From: Flavobacteriaceae bacterium
GTDB taxonomy: Bacteria > Bacteroidota > Bacteroidia > Flavobacteriales > Flavobacteriaceae
Assembly (NCBI GenBank): GCA_016649715.1
Contig: JAENXC010000006.1
Location: 62,001 to 126,000, forward strand
Direction: 5' to 3'
DNA: 64,000 nucleotides
The notes beneath the pieces are model-generated. The model searched no databases and had not been told where the DNA came from. It was given only the letters and a program-made list of their open reading frames with translations. This document shows, piece by piece, positions 42,497 through 50,767 of this stretch. Within the stretch, counting starts at the first letter, position 1. Each line of letters opens with the position of its first letter. A program made the translations under genes and the position numbers.

Positions 42497-44167
42497 ATGT
42501 TGAAAAAGAATAATATATTAATTGATTTTCCCGCAAGGTCTTCAAGACCTTGTAGGTCTTATTACGCTCTTTTTTCTCTTCTCTTTTTTCTCTTCTCTTT
42601 TTTCGCAAACGCCCAAGTAACCTCCACCATCGATTCCACAAAAATCAAGATTGGCGAAGAAATCCTTTATATCATAAATGTAGATGCAGATTCTACTGAC
42701 TTAGTGGTTTTTCCCGAAGAGCAGACTTTTGCGCCTTTAGAAATGATAGAATCCTATAAAACGGATACTACTTTTGAAGGTGCCAAATATCGCCTCATCA
42801 AAAAATACGGTCTAACGCAGTTTGACAGCGGCCACTACACCATTCCGCCGCAGCGCATTTTCATCAACAACAAACCGTTTTTGACTGATTCCATAAAGGT
42901 TGAAGTGAACGACGTGGTTGTGGACACGACCAAACAGAAAATGTTCGACATAAAACCTGCTGTGGAAGTGAAAGCGCCTCCTTTTGACTGGAAACAGCTT
43001 TTGTATTGGCTCATTCCAATTCTTTTGATAATTGGAATCGCCTTTTATTTCTTCCGAAGAAAAAAACGAAAAGATGCTGCCGAAAAGCAATTGCCGCCTT
43101 ATGAAGAAGCGATTGTTGCGTTGAAAAAACTGGACAACACCCAACTTTTGAAGGAAAACAAAAGCAAGGAATATTACAGTAATCTTACCGAAATTGTAAA
43201 GCGTTATTTGGACCGCGAAGTGGACGAAGCCGCTTTGGAAAGCACCAGCGACGAGCTCATCACCCGTTTGATGATGCACAAAGACGCAGGTAATTTCGAT
43301 TTCGATTTGGAAACCATCCGCAAATTGGATTTAATTTTCAAACGTGCCGATTTGGTGAAATTCGCAAAAATGAACCAACAGGCCGGGCAAGCGGAAGTGG
43401 ATAGAAAAACCATCGAGGAAATTATCAATGAAACCCACGAAGCCGTTCCAGAACCCACGGAAGAAGAGCTTCTGGAAAATCAGGAATACCTTGAAAAACT
43501 TCAAAAAAAGCGAAAACGCAGAAAATGGATTTTGGGAATTTCTGGTGTGTTTGCGGCTATTATTTTGGCAGCAATTATTTTCGGAAGCATTACTGGTTTT
43601 GACAATTTAAAAGATAAAATCGTTGGAAACGACCTCCGCGAACTCGCCGAAGGCCAATGGATAAAAAGTGAATATGGAAATCCGGCAGTTATTTTAGAAA
43701 CTCCAAAAGTACTCGTGAGAGCCGAATCTTCCGTGACAAATGCCGAAAAAAGTACAGTTAGCGCAAAAGACTTTTTCACCTATGGTGCAATGAATTCGCC
43801 ACTGTACATAATGGTTTCAACTACCCAGTTCAGCCAAAAACAGGACATTGCTCTGGAAACAGCCTTGGACGGGGTTTTGGACGATTTGGAACAAAGTGGC
43901 GCAAAAAATATGGTAGTGAAACGCGACGATTTTGAAACCAATAAGGGAATTAAAGGTTTGAAAGCGTATGGTGAATTCAACGTACAAGTTTCAGACAGCA
44001 AAGTGTTGAAGCAGAAAAGCACGTATGAACTGTTGCTTTTCGCACAGGAAAACGGATTGCAGGAAGTTTTGATAGTTTATCAAGACGACGGCAAATACGC
44101 CGAAGAAATTAAAAAACGAATGGAAGCTTCCATAGAGCTTGAAATTTCAGAGAAAGATGGGCAATAA
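42497..44167 (+). CDS. Two-TM Bat-operon protein with DUF4381-like core
   Basis: 556 residues. A signal peptide (ALFSLLFFLFSFFANAQ) is preceded by an unusually long basic n-region. An N-terminal BatD-like exported beta domain (about 41-160) is followed by a TM segment (169-186), a cytosolic DUF4381-like helical domain (about 195-310, PPYEEAIVALKKLD ... YYSNLTEIVKRYLDREV), a second TM (344-366), then a C-terminal domain (about 380-556) of unknown fold. It lies between the DUF58 and batA genes. Residues 13-20 are encoded by a dispersed palindromic repeat (42533-42557), so the N-terminus has been remodelled by that insertion. Confidence 0.82.
   Translation: MLKKNNILIDFPARSSRPCRSYYALFSLLFFLFSFFANAQVTSTIDSTKIKIGEEILYIINVDADSTDLVVFPEEQTFAPLEMIESYKTDTTFEGAKYRLIKKYGLTQFDSGHYTIPPQRIFINNKPFLTDSIKVEVNDVVVDTTKQKMFDIKPAVEVKAPPFDWKQLLYWLIPILLIIGIAFYFFRRKKRKDAAEKQLPPYEEAIVALKKLDNTQLLKENKSKEYYSNLTEIVKRYLDREVDEAALESTSDELITRLMMHKDAGNFDFDLETIRKLDLIFKRADLVKFAKMNQQAGQAEVDRKTIEEIINETHEAVPEPTEEELLENQEYLEKLQKKRKRRKWILGISGVFAAIILAAIIFGSITGFDNLKDKIVGNDLRELAEGQWIKSEYGNPAVILETPKVLVRAESSVTNAEKSTVSAKDFFTYGAMNSPLYIMVSTTQFSQKQDIALETALDGVLDDLEQSGAKNMVVKRDDFETNKGIKGLKAYGEFNVQVSDSKVLKQKSTYELLLFAQENGLQEVLIVYQDDGKYAEEIKKRMEASIELEISEKDGQ
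42533..42557. repeat. Palindromic repeat inside the Bat signal-peptide region
   Basis: 25 bp identical to 50215-50239. Its core CAAGGTCT-TCA-AGACCTTG is an 8-bp stem with a 3-base loop. Here it is read in frame as residues 13-20 of the Bat membrane protein. Confidence 0.75.
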
Positions 44168-45161
44168 TTTCGAATTTGTAAATCCACAGTTTTTCTGGTT
44201 GTTTCTCATACTTCCGGTGCTCGTGCTATGGTATTTATGGAAACGGAAACAGCAAACCGCTTCCTTAAAAATTTCAAGTATTCAAGGTTTTAAATCTGGA
44301 AAAAACTGGTTGTCGCGTTTAAAGCCACTGCTTTTTGCACTTCGCCTTTTAGCGCTTTCCGCATTGATTATCGCAATGGCAAGGCCCAGAACCGTTGACG
44401 AATCCACAAAATCAAAAACCACCCGAGGGATTGATATTGTTATGGCGATGGACCTTTCAGCAAGTATGCTGGCGCGCGATTTAAAGCCAAACCGTTTGGA
44501 AGCCCTAAAAACCGTTGCCGCCCGATTTATAAACAGTCGCCCAAATGATCGCATTGGCTTGGTAGAATATGCTGGAGAAAGTTACACCAGAACACCTTTA
44601 ACGAGTGATAAAGCCATTGTGCTTTCATCGCTTAAAAGTATGGCCTATAACACAACCATTGAAGGAGGAACCGCCATCGGCTCAGGGCTTGCAACAGCCG
44701 TAAACCGTTTAAAGGAAAGTCGCGCAAAAAGCAAAGTGATTATTTTATTGACAGATGGGGTAAACAACACAGGATTCATTGACCCAAAAATAGCGAGTGA
44801 GCTTGCAGTGGAATTCGGCATTAAGGTTTACACTATCGGCATTGGAAGTAACGGGATGGCAATGTCGCCAATTGGAATTCGGCCCGACGGCGGTTTTCAA
44901 TACGGAAACGTGCAAGTGGAAATTGACGAAGCCCTGTTGAAGGAAATTGCGAAAAAGACTGGCGGCAAATATTTCCGCGCAACGAGCAATACAAAATTGG
45001 AGCAGATTTATGAAGAAATAAACAAGTTGGAAAAAACCGATATTGAAGAATTCAAATACACAAACTATGACGAAATGTATCGCCCATGGGCCCTTTTCGC
45101 ACTGGTTTTGATAGCGTTTGAGTTTTTGTTGCGAACCACGATATTTAAAGGATTTATTTAA
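44157..45161 (+). CDS. batA: BatA: membrane-anchored VWA protein
   Basis: 334 residues from the ATG at 44157 (MGNNFEFVNPQFFWL), overlapping the previous gene by 11 bp; an ATG at 44139 would add six residues. N-terminal TM segments (about 10-26 and 54-74) are followed by a VWA domain with an intact MIDAS: DLSASM, a conserved Thr in RTPLTSDKA and LLTDGVNN. A C-terminal TM (WALFALVLIAFEFLL) closes the protein. In Bacteroides, Bat proteins aid survival of oxygen exposure. It probably pairs with BatB, whose gene starts 2 bp later. Confidence 0.93.
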   Translation: MGNNFEFVNPQFFWLFLILPVLVLWYLWKRKQQTASLKISSIQGFKSGKNWLSRLKPLLFALRLLALSALIIAMARPRTVDESTKSKTTRGIDIVMAMDLSASMLARDLKPNRLEALKTVAARFINSRPNDRIGLVEYAGESYTRTPLTSDKAIVLSSLKSMAYNTTIEGGTAIGSGLATAVNRLKESRAKSKVIILLTDGVNNTGFIDPKIASELAVEFGIKVYTIGIGSNGMAMSPIGIRPDGGFQYGNVQVEIDEALLKEIAKKTGGKYFRATSNTKLEQIYEEINKLEKTDIEEFKYTNYDEMYRPWALFALVLIAFEFLLRTTIFKGFI

Positions 45162-45163
45162 AA

Positions 45164-46207
45164 ATGTATCAATTAGAACAACCCATATACTTCTACATCC
45201 TCTTCGCCATTCCGGTGATTGTGGTGCTGTTTCTATCGGTTTTGGTTTGGAAAAAAACGGTTCAAAAACGTTTTGTGGATAAGGAACTGCTCAAAAAGTT
45301 GAGTCCAAACCGTTCACTCTTCAAATCCATTTTAAAAATTTTTGTACTTTGTTTGGCCATTGCTTGTTTGGGTTTCGCCTTGGTAAACCCAAAAATCGGA
45401 ACCAAAATAGAAAACGTAAAACGTGAAGGCGTGGACATTGTCTTTGCCTTGGACGTTTCAAAAAGCATGCTGGCGGAAGACATTGCGCCCAATCGTTTGG
45501 AAAAATCAAAACAACTCATCACCCAAATAATCAACAGTTTAGTAGGCGATAGAGTTGGAATCATTGGTTATGCGGGAAGCGCCTTTCCGCAGGTGCCAAT
45601 AACCACCGATTTTTCCGCGGCAAAACTTTTCTTGAACGGAATGAACACTGATATGGTTTCTTCGCAGGGAACGGCGATTAACCAAGCGATGAAACTTGCC
45701 GAAACTTTTTATGACGATGAAGGGCAAACAAACCGTGTACTTTTCATAGTTTCCGATGGCGAGGACCACGGAGGTAATATTGCTGAAATAGCCAGTGAAG
45801 CCGCCAAAAAAGGTATCCGTATTTTTACCATTGGCGTGGGAACCGTGGAGGGCGGACCCATCCCCATCAAGCAAAACGGAGTGCTTCAATATTATCTTCG
45901 CGACAAAAACAACGAACAGGTAATCACGCGATTAAGTGAAGAAACTCTTAAAGAGATTGCGAAAACCACCAATGGTGCCTATCTTGACGGCTCAAATACC
46001 AAAGAAGTGGTGGATCAAGTGAAATCCATTTTGAACGGCATGGACAAAAAGGAATTTGAGTCGAAACAATTTACCGATTTTAAGGACCAGTTCCAGTGGT
46101 TTTTGGCTGGGGCATTATTTTTGTTGGTGTTGGACGTGTTCCTTTTGGAGCGAAAAACAGCTTGGCTAAGAAAGTTGAATTTGTTTAATGAAAAGGAAAA
46201 ACAATAA
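45164..46207 (+). CDS. batB: BatB: membrane-anchored VWA protein
   Basis: 347 residues, parallel in layout to BatA: N-terminal TMs (about 8-28 and 58-76), a VWA domain with MIDAS motifs DVSKSM, FPQVPITTDFS and VSDGEDHGG, and a C-terminal TM (WFLAGALFLLVLDVFLL). Two related VWA genes side by side is the standard Bat layout. It starts 2 bp after the batA stop, so coupling is likely. Confidence 0.93.
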   Translation: MYQLEQPIYFYILFAIPVIVVLFLSVLVWKKTVQKRFVDKELLKKLSPNRSLFKSILKIFVLCLAIACLGFALVNPKIGTKIENVKREGVDIVFALDVSKSMLAEDIAPNRLEKSKQLITQIINSLVGDRVGIIGYAGSAFPQVPITTDFSAAKLFLNGMNTDMVSSQGTAINQAMKLAETFYDDEGQTNRVLFIVSDGEDHGGNIAEIASEAAKKGIRIFTIGVGTVEGGPIPIKQNGVLQYYLRDKNNEQVITRLSEETLKEIAKTTNGAYLDGSNTKEVVDQVKSILNGMDKKEFESKQFTDFKDQFQWFLAGALFLLVLDVFLLERKTAWLRKLNLFNEKEKQ

Positions 46208-46208
46208 A

Positions 46209-47072
46209 ATGATGATTGTGGACAAAGTGTTTTTTCAGAAAAAAGATATGCAGAGAATCGCGATGGTTCTTTGCGCGATCGCTTTTTCATTTAATTCATT
46301 TGCCCAACAATCAAAAGAGCAAAGGAAAGAATTGAAAGCCGCACAAAATTATTTGAGTGAAGCCCAACAATCACTTCAGAAAAAGGAATTTCCTTCCGCG
46401 GAAGCAGATTACCGGAAAGCCATTTCTCTAAACCCAAAAAGCGAAACCGCTAAATACAATCTCGGAACCGCTTACTACGGAAAAGAAAAAAACGCCGAGG
46501 CGATGCTCCGTTTCAAACAAGCTGCCCAAACCGCAACTGATAAAGCTGAAAAACACAAAGCGTTTCATAATTTAGGAAATACTTTTATGAACGAAAAAAA
46601 ATATACCGAAGCGGTTGAGGCATACAAAAATGCCCTTCGGAACAACCCGAATGACGATGAAACCCGCTATAATTTAGCTTTGGCAAAAGATATGTTGGAG
46701 AAAAATCCACCGGCTCCGCAGGATAAGGACGACAAAAACAAAGACCAAGACAAGAAAGATCAGGATAAAAAAGATCAACAAGATAAACAGGACAAAAAAG
46801 ACCAAGGCGACGAGAAGGATAATAAAGACAAAGGCGACCAAAAAGAGGACAAAAAAGAAGGCGATAAAGATAAGGACCAAGGCAAGCCCGACAAACCAAA
46901 AGACAAAGAAGGAGACAAGCCACAACAGCAACAACCCGTCCCCGGCCAACTTTCACCACAACAAGTGAAAAGTCTTTTGGAAGCCATGAATAACGAAGAG
47001 AAAAAAACACAGGATAAGATAAATGCCGAAAAGCAAAAAGGTGAAAAAGTGAAATCGGATAAAGACTGGTAG
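46209..47072 (+). CDS. batC: BatC: TPR protein with a charged low-complexity tail
   Basis: 287 residues from the ATG at 46209, 1 bp after the batB stop; starts at 46188 and 46248 are also open. The latter (MQRIAMVLCAIAFSFNSFAQ) begins the signal peptide most tightly. Three TPR-like repeats follow (about 40-165; FPSAEADYRKAISLNPKS, YTEAVEAYKNALRNNPND). A long Lys/Asp/Gln-rich tract (about 46720-46930) is a predicted disordered linker, then a short conserved C-terminal helix (QLSPQQVKSLLEAMNNEEKK). Exported to the periplasm. Confidence 0.9.
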   Translation: MMIVDKVFFQKKDMQRIAMVLCAIAFSFNSFAQQSKEQRKELKAAQNYLSEAQQSLQKKEFPSAEADYRKAISLNPKSETAKYNLGTAYYGKEKNAEAMLRFKQAAQTATDKAEKHKAFHNLGNTFMNEKKYTEAVEAYKNALRNNPNDDETRYNLALAKDMLEKNPPAPQDKDDKNKDQDKKDQDKKDQQDKQDKKDQGDEKDNKDKGDQKEDKKEGDKDKDQGKPDKPKDKEGDKPQQQQPVPGQLSPQQVKSLLEAMNNEEKKTQDKINAEKQKGEKVKSDKDW

Positions 47073-47075
47073 ATT

Positions 47076-48848
47076 ATGAAAACGAAGAATTTTTTATTCC
47101 TTTTAGGGTTTGTGCTGTGCAGCATTGCTGCCACGGCGCAGGTTCAGTTTGATGCGAAGGTTAGCAAAAAAACGCTTGGAATAAACGAGCGTTTACGAGT
47201 GGATTTTGAAATGAACCAAGATGGCGACAATTTCAGGCCGCCAAGTTTTGACAATTTTAAAGTGGTGGGCGGCCCAAACCAATCCATCAGCAATTCATGG
47301 ATAAACGGCAAGCGCAGTTTTTCAAAAACCTATTCCTACTTTTTGGCACCGCAGAGCCGCGGAAAATTAACCATTGGTCAGGCCACTATTGAAATTAACG
47401 ATGAAACCTATAAAACCCTTCCCATACAAGTGGAAGTTACTGCCGCCGTTGATGTTCCCAAAGATGGAAACAACGCAGATTTTGTGGCGAGCGAAAATGT
47501 ACATTTGGTGGCGGAAGTTTCCAATGCCAATCCATTTTTAAACGAAGCAATTACGGTTACATACAAATTATACGTTTCACACGATGTGAGCATAACCAGC
47601 CAATGGCGGGAGATAGACACTCCAAAGTACGCAGATTTCTGGAGCCAGAATATTGATAATCAAAACAATTTTAAGGTTTACGAAGGAAAATTTAATGGCG
47701 AAGATTATCGCTATGTGGTTTTAAGAACCACCGTTCTTTATCCACAGAAAACAGGAAAGCTCGATATTGAACCGCTCACACTTGATATTCCCATTGATGT
47801 GCAAGGAAACCGCCGCGATATTTTTGGGCGCAGGTTGATGGAGCGCGTCAACAAAACCATCAGTGCCGGAAATCGGACTATCGATGTGAAACCACTTCCG
47901 TTGGAAGGAAAACCCGATGGTTTCAACGGTGCGGTTGGCGATTTCGCATTTGATGTTAACACCAACAAAAACACGCTCAACGCTAACGAATCTTTGCAAT
48001 TGGACGTAAAGGTTTCGGGAAAAGGGAATTTGAAATTGTTCACACTTCCAGCAGTAAAACTTCCAAACACACTAGAAGTTTATGAGCCCGAGCACAACGA
48101 AAGCGTGAACACAACCGTTGCGGGAATGCAGGGAACCATAACCGATACTTACACGGTTGTTCCCCAATTTAAAGGAACTTACCCCGTTAATCCAATTACT
48201 TTTTCATATTTCGATCCAAAAACCGAAAAATATAAAACCATCACTTCAAAAGAGTTTACCATTGAAGTGGAAAACGGGCCAATCAGCTCTGCCACTTCAA
48301 GTATTAATCCAAACAATGCTAAAAAACTGGTTGTTCTGTCAAAAGACAATTTTAAGTATATAAAACTGGACGCCAATTTAAAACCCATCGCGCAGGAATC
48401 GTTTTTTAAATCGGCTTTATTTTGGTCGCTATTGGGAAGTCCTTTTTTGTTGATTCCGCTGTTTATTCTCGCCGGTAAAAAACGCAAACAACGTTTGAAT
48501 GATGTGGAAGGAAACAAACTGCGAAGAGCCAACAAGCTTGCCAAAAAATATCTTTCTGAAGCAAAGCGGAATATTTCAAACCCAGTTTCATTTTACGAAT
48601 CTTTGGAACGAGCGCTCCACAATTATCTGAAAGCGCAGTTGAGTATTGAAACTTCGGAAATGGAAAAAAGCCTTATCTCAAAAATGTTGCTCGAACGAAA
48701 TGTGGAAGCAGCTGTTGTGGAAAACTTTATCACCTTGCTAAAAAGTTGTGAATACGCACGCTATGCCTCTTCTTCCAAAGCATCGGTGCAACAGGATTAC
48801 AGCAAAGCGGTGGAAGTTATTTCAAATATTGACAAACAAATACAGTAA
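47076..48848 (+). CDS. batD: BatD: oxygen-tolerance protein
   Basis: 590 residues. A signal peptide (MKTKNFLFLLGFVLCSIAATAQ) leads into the BatD domain of tandem beta sandwiches (KKTLGINERLRVDFEMNQDG, PPSFDNFKVVGGPNQSISNSW, YSYFLAPQSRGKLTIGQATI). A single TM (about 448-468, FWSLLGSPFLLIPLFILAG) then anchors a cytosolic helical tail (NPVSFYESLERALHNYLKAQLSI). It lies 3 bp after batC and 11 bp before the batE ATG, within one operon. Confidence 0.93.
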   Translation: MKTKNFLFLLGFVLCSIAATAQVQFDAKVSKKTLGINERLRVDFEMNQDGDNFRPPSFDNFKVVGGPNQSISNSWINGKRSFSKTYSYFLAPQSRGKLTIGQATIEINDETYKTLPIQVEVTAAVDVPKDGNNADFVASENVHLVAEVSNANPFLNEAITVTYKLYVSHDVSITSQWREIDTPKYADFWSQNIDNQNNFKVYEGKFNGEDYRYVVLRTTVLYPQKTGKLDIEPLTLDIPIDVQGNRRDIFGRRLMERVNKTISAGNRTIDVKPLPLEGKPDGFNGAVGDFAFDVNTNKNTLNANESLQLDVKVSGKGNLKLFTLPAVKLPNTLEVYEPEHNESVNTTVAGMQGTITDTYTVVPQFKGTYPVNPITFSYFDPKTEKYKTITSKEFTIEVENGPISSATSSINPNNAKKLVVLSKDNFKYIKLDANLKPIAQESFFKSALFWSLLGSPFLLIPLFILAGKKRKQRLNDVEGNKLRRANKLAKKYLSEAKRNISNPVSFYESLERALHNYLKAQLSIETSEMEKSLISKMLLERNVEAAVVENFITLLKSCEYARYASSSKASVQQDYSKAVEVISNIDKQIQ

Positions 48849-48859
48849 AATTGAAGAAG

Positions 48860-49609
48860 ATGAAAAAGCTACTGTACCTATTTATTTTACTTGTTTCCTT
48901 CTCAAGTATTGGTCAAAATAAAAATCTTTTTGACCAAGGAAAGGAACTTTACAAAAACGGAAAATACCAACAGGCCATTGATTCGTGGATGAAGATTTTA
49001 GACAAAGGCGAACATTCAGCGGAACTCTATTTCAATTTAGGAAATGCGCAGTACAAGTTGAACCACATTGGGCCAAGCGTGTATTATTACGAAAAAGCAT
49101 TACAACTATCGCCAAACGATACCGATATAAAAAACAATCTCGCCTTTGCCGAAAACGCACGGATTGATGCCATAGAACCTTTGCCTAAAACCGTTTTTTC
49201 GAAATGGTACCACAGCATTGCCAGCGTATTCACTTTTGAGGGTTGGGCAGTTTCGGCCGTTGCTTTTTCGGTCTTTTTTGTAGCGTTATTCCTGTTTTAC
49301 TATTTTGCTTTTTCGGAAAAAAGAAAACGATTGCTTTTTGTGAGCTCCATGTTTGCCGGGTCGTTCCTCGTTGCTTCGCTGACAATGGCCTTTTTAACCT
49401 ACGGCGATTATTCAAAAAACCAACCTGCAGTAATTTTTGCGAGCGAAATTGAAGTGAAAACTGAACCCTCTATGGGCAGTAACGTGGCGTTCACGCTTCA
49501 CGAAGGAACCAAAGTGCAGATATTAGCACAGGATGGCAATTGGTACCGCATTACCTTAGTAGATGGAAAAGATGGCTGGATTCCAGGAACGGATTTGAAG
49601 CAGCTTTAA
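48860..49609 (+). CDS. batE: BatE: TPR and SH3-like membrane protein
   Basis: 249 residues from the ATG at 48860; a TTG three codons upstream (48851) is less likely. A signal peptide (LLYLFILLVSFSSIGQ) is followed by TPR motifs (YQQAIDSWMKILDKGEHSAELYFNLGNAQYKLN), two TM segments (VSAVAFSVFFVALFLFYYFAF and MFAGSFLVASLTMAFL) and a C-terminal bacterial SH3 domain (VKTEPSMGSNVAFTLHEGTKV ... WYRITLVDGKDGWIPG). Last gene of the Bat operon. Confidence 0.9.
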   Translation: MKKLLYLFILLVSFSSIGQNKNLFDQGKELYKNGKYQQAIDSWMKILDKGEHSAELYFNLGNAQYKLNHIGPSVYYYEKALQLSPNDTDIKNNLAFAENARIDAIEPLPKTVFSKWYHSIASVFTFEGWAVSAVAFSVFFVALFLFYYFAFSEKRKRLLFVSSMFAGSFLVASLTMAFLTYGDYSKNQPAVIFASEIEVKTEPSMGSNVAFTLHEGTKVQILAQDGNWYRITLVDGKDGWIPGTDLKQL

Positions 49610-49620
49610 ATTATTTATTA

Positions 49621-50160
49621 CTACAAACTGTCTGTGGATTTTTCTGGAATTATCTCCATTTCAGGGTCTTTTAGCTCGTCCACTTCCTTCATTATTGCTG
49701 GAAGAATTGCAGGAGCAATCATCGCGACGGGTTTATACAGCACTGAAGTTTCCCGCTGTTCAGGTGTAAGTATTCTATAACTTTCCGAAGCATTCACGAA
49801 CATAAAAACCACGCTAACCAAAAAAGCGTATTTCAGCACATTGAAAATTCCACCGAAAATTTTGTTGAAAATGCCGAGCATCACAAAATCGGCAACTTTC
49901 GTCAAAAGCCTTCCCAGCAAGCTGAAAAGTATTATTATCAGGAAAAACATTATTAAAAATGAAACTACTTTGTTAGCGTCTGCGCTCCAATTGAACCAAT
50001 TTTCCAAGTAACCTTTTACATAGTCCGAAAAAAACATGGCGCAATAAACTGCGACCACTATTCCTATTAATGAAGCGAGCGCCCGCAACAATCCCTTTTT
50101 AAAACCCACAAAAAAAGCGATGATAAAAATAAGGCCGAGAACGATGTCTATAGTGTTCAT
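49621..50160 (-). CDS. CvpA family membrane protein
   Basis: 179 residues with four TM segments, starting MNTIDIVLGLIFIIAFFVGFKKGLLRALASLIG, the CvpA signature. The C-terminal 50 residues are hydrophilic. E. coli CvpA is linked to colicin V export and envelope stress; the role here is unknown. Convergent to batE (11 bp between stops) and divergent from the 118-aa gene. Confidence 0.9.
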   Translation of the reverse strand: MNTIDIVLGLIFIIAFFVGFKKGLLRALASLIGIVVAVYCAMFFSDYVKGYLENWFNWSADANKVVSFLIMFFLIIILFSLLGRLLTKVADFVMLGIFNKIFGGIFNVLKYAFLVSVVFMFVNASESYRILTPEQRETSVLYKPVAMIAPAILPAIMKEVDELKDPEMEIIPEKSTDSL

Positions 50161-50214
50161 ATTTTAAAATTTTCCCTAAATATACCCTTTTTTCAATTCT
50201 GAATAGAACTTTCT

Positions 50215-50239
50215 GCAAGGTCTTCAAGACCTTGTAGGT
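50215..50239. repeat. Palindromic repeat upstream of cvpA
   Basis: 25 bp identical to 42533-42557, with the CAAGGTCT-TCA-AGACCTTG hairpin. Here it is intergenic, between cvpA and the plus-strand promoter. Confidence 0.75.
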
Positions 50240-50316
50240 ATTTTAAACTTTCTAAATATGACCATTTTCAGCTATTCATTTTGAAATTTTGAACAATACT
50301 CTTTGGAATTTGGTGC

Positions 50317-50348
50317 TTGTTATTTGGAATTTTAAACTAGTATCTTTG
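50317..50348 (+). promoter_or_regulatory. Putative promoter of the 118-aa gene
   Basis: TTG at 50317-50319 and TATCTTTG at 50341-50348 are 21 bp apart, matching the Bacteroidota promoter pattern; the ATG follows 23 bp later at 50372. Confidence 0.6.
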
Positions 50349-50371
50349 CAGACTAATTTATAGATGAAAAA

Positions 50372-50728
50372 ATGGCACGCGACGAACAATTAAAGAATCG
50401 ATGGGATGCAGTGGTAAAAATGCTTGGTGACCGTTTTGCCGATGGAGAAGTTTTGGATTTGGACGCCATCATTTATTTGGTGGGTGTTCAGGAACTTAGC
50501 CAATTACACAGAAAATTTAAAAAAGACGAAAAGCTGGACTTGATGCACATCGCTATCTGCCGCCTTTTGGAACCGTATGGATATTATGAATTTGATTATT
50601 TTGACGAAGAAGGCTGGCCGCATTACCATGTTTTGGAACAATTGCCACCACTAAAAGCTGGTGAACAGAGCGTTTTGATGAAGGAGGCTATTGTGCAGTA
50701 TTTTTTGGAGAAGGAGGTGATATCTTAA
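50372..50728 (+). CDS. Conserved hypothetical protein
   Basis: A 118-residue acidic cytosolic protein, probably mostly helical (MARDEQLKNRWDAVVKMLGDRFADGEVLDLDAIIYLVGVQEL). It ends with an aromatic region (YGYYEFDYFDEEGWPHYHVLEQLPPL). It looks like a protein of similar length seen near pheS and cvpA in flavobacteria, but I cannot name a function and see no catalytic motif. It has a good promoter and no overlap with the next gene. Confidence 0.75.
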   Translation: MARDEQLKNRWDAVVKMLGDRFADGEVLDLDAIIYLVGVQELSQLHRKFKKDEKLDLMHIAICRLLEPYGYYEFDYFDEEGWPHYHVLEQLPPLKAGEQSVLMKEAIVQYFLEKEVIS

Positions 50729-50767
50729 AAAACCATTAATAACGTAAATTTTCAACAATAAATTAAT

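Noticed and set aside
46800..46949. Hydrophobic minus-strand ORFs opposite the BatC tail
   Set aside because: They are the antisense of a Lys/Asp/Gln codon tract, which reads as Leu/Val/Phe; artefact of low complexity.
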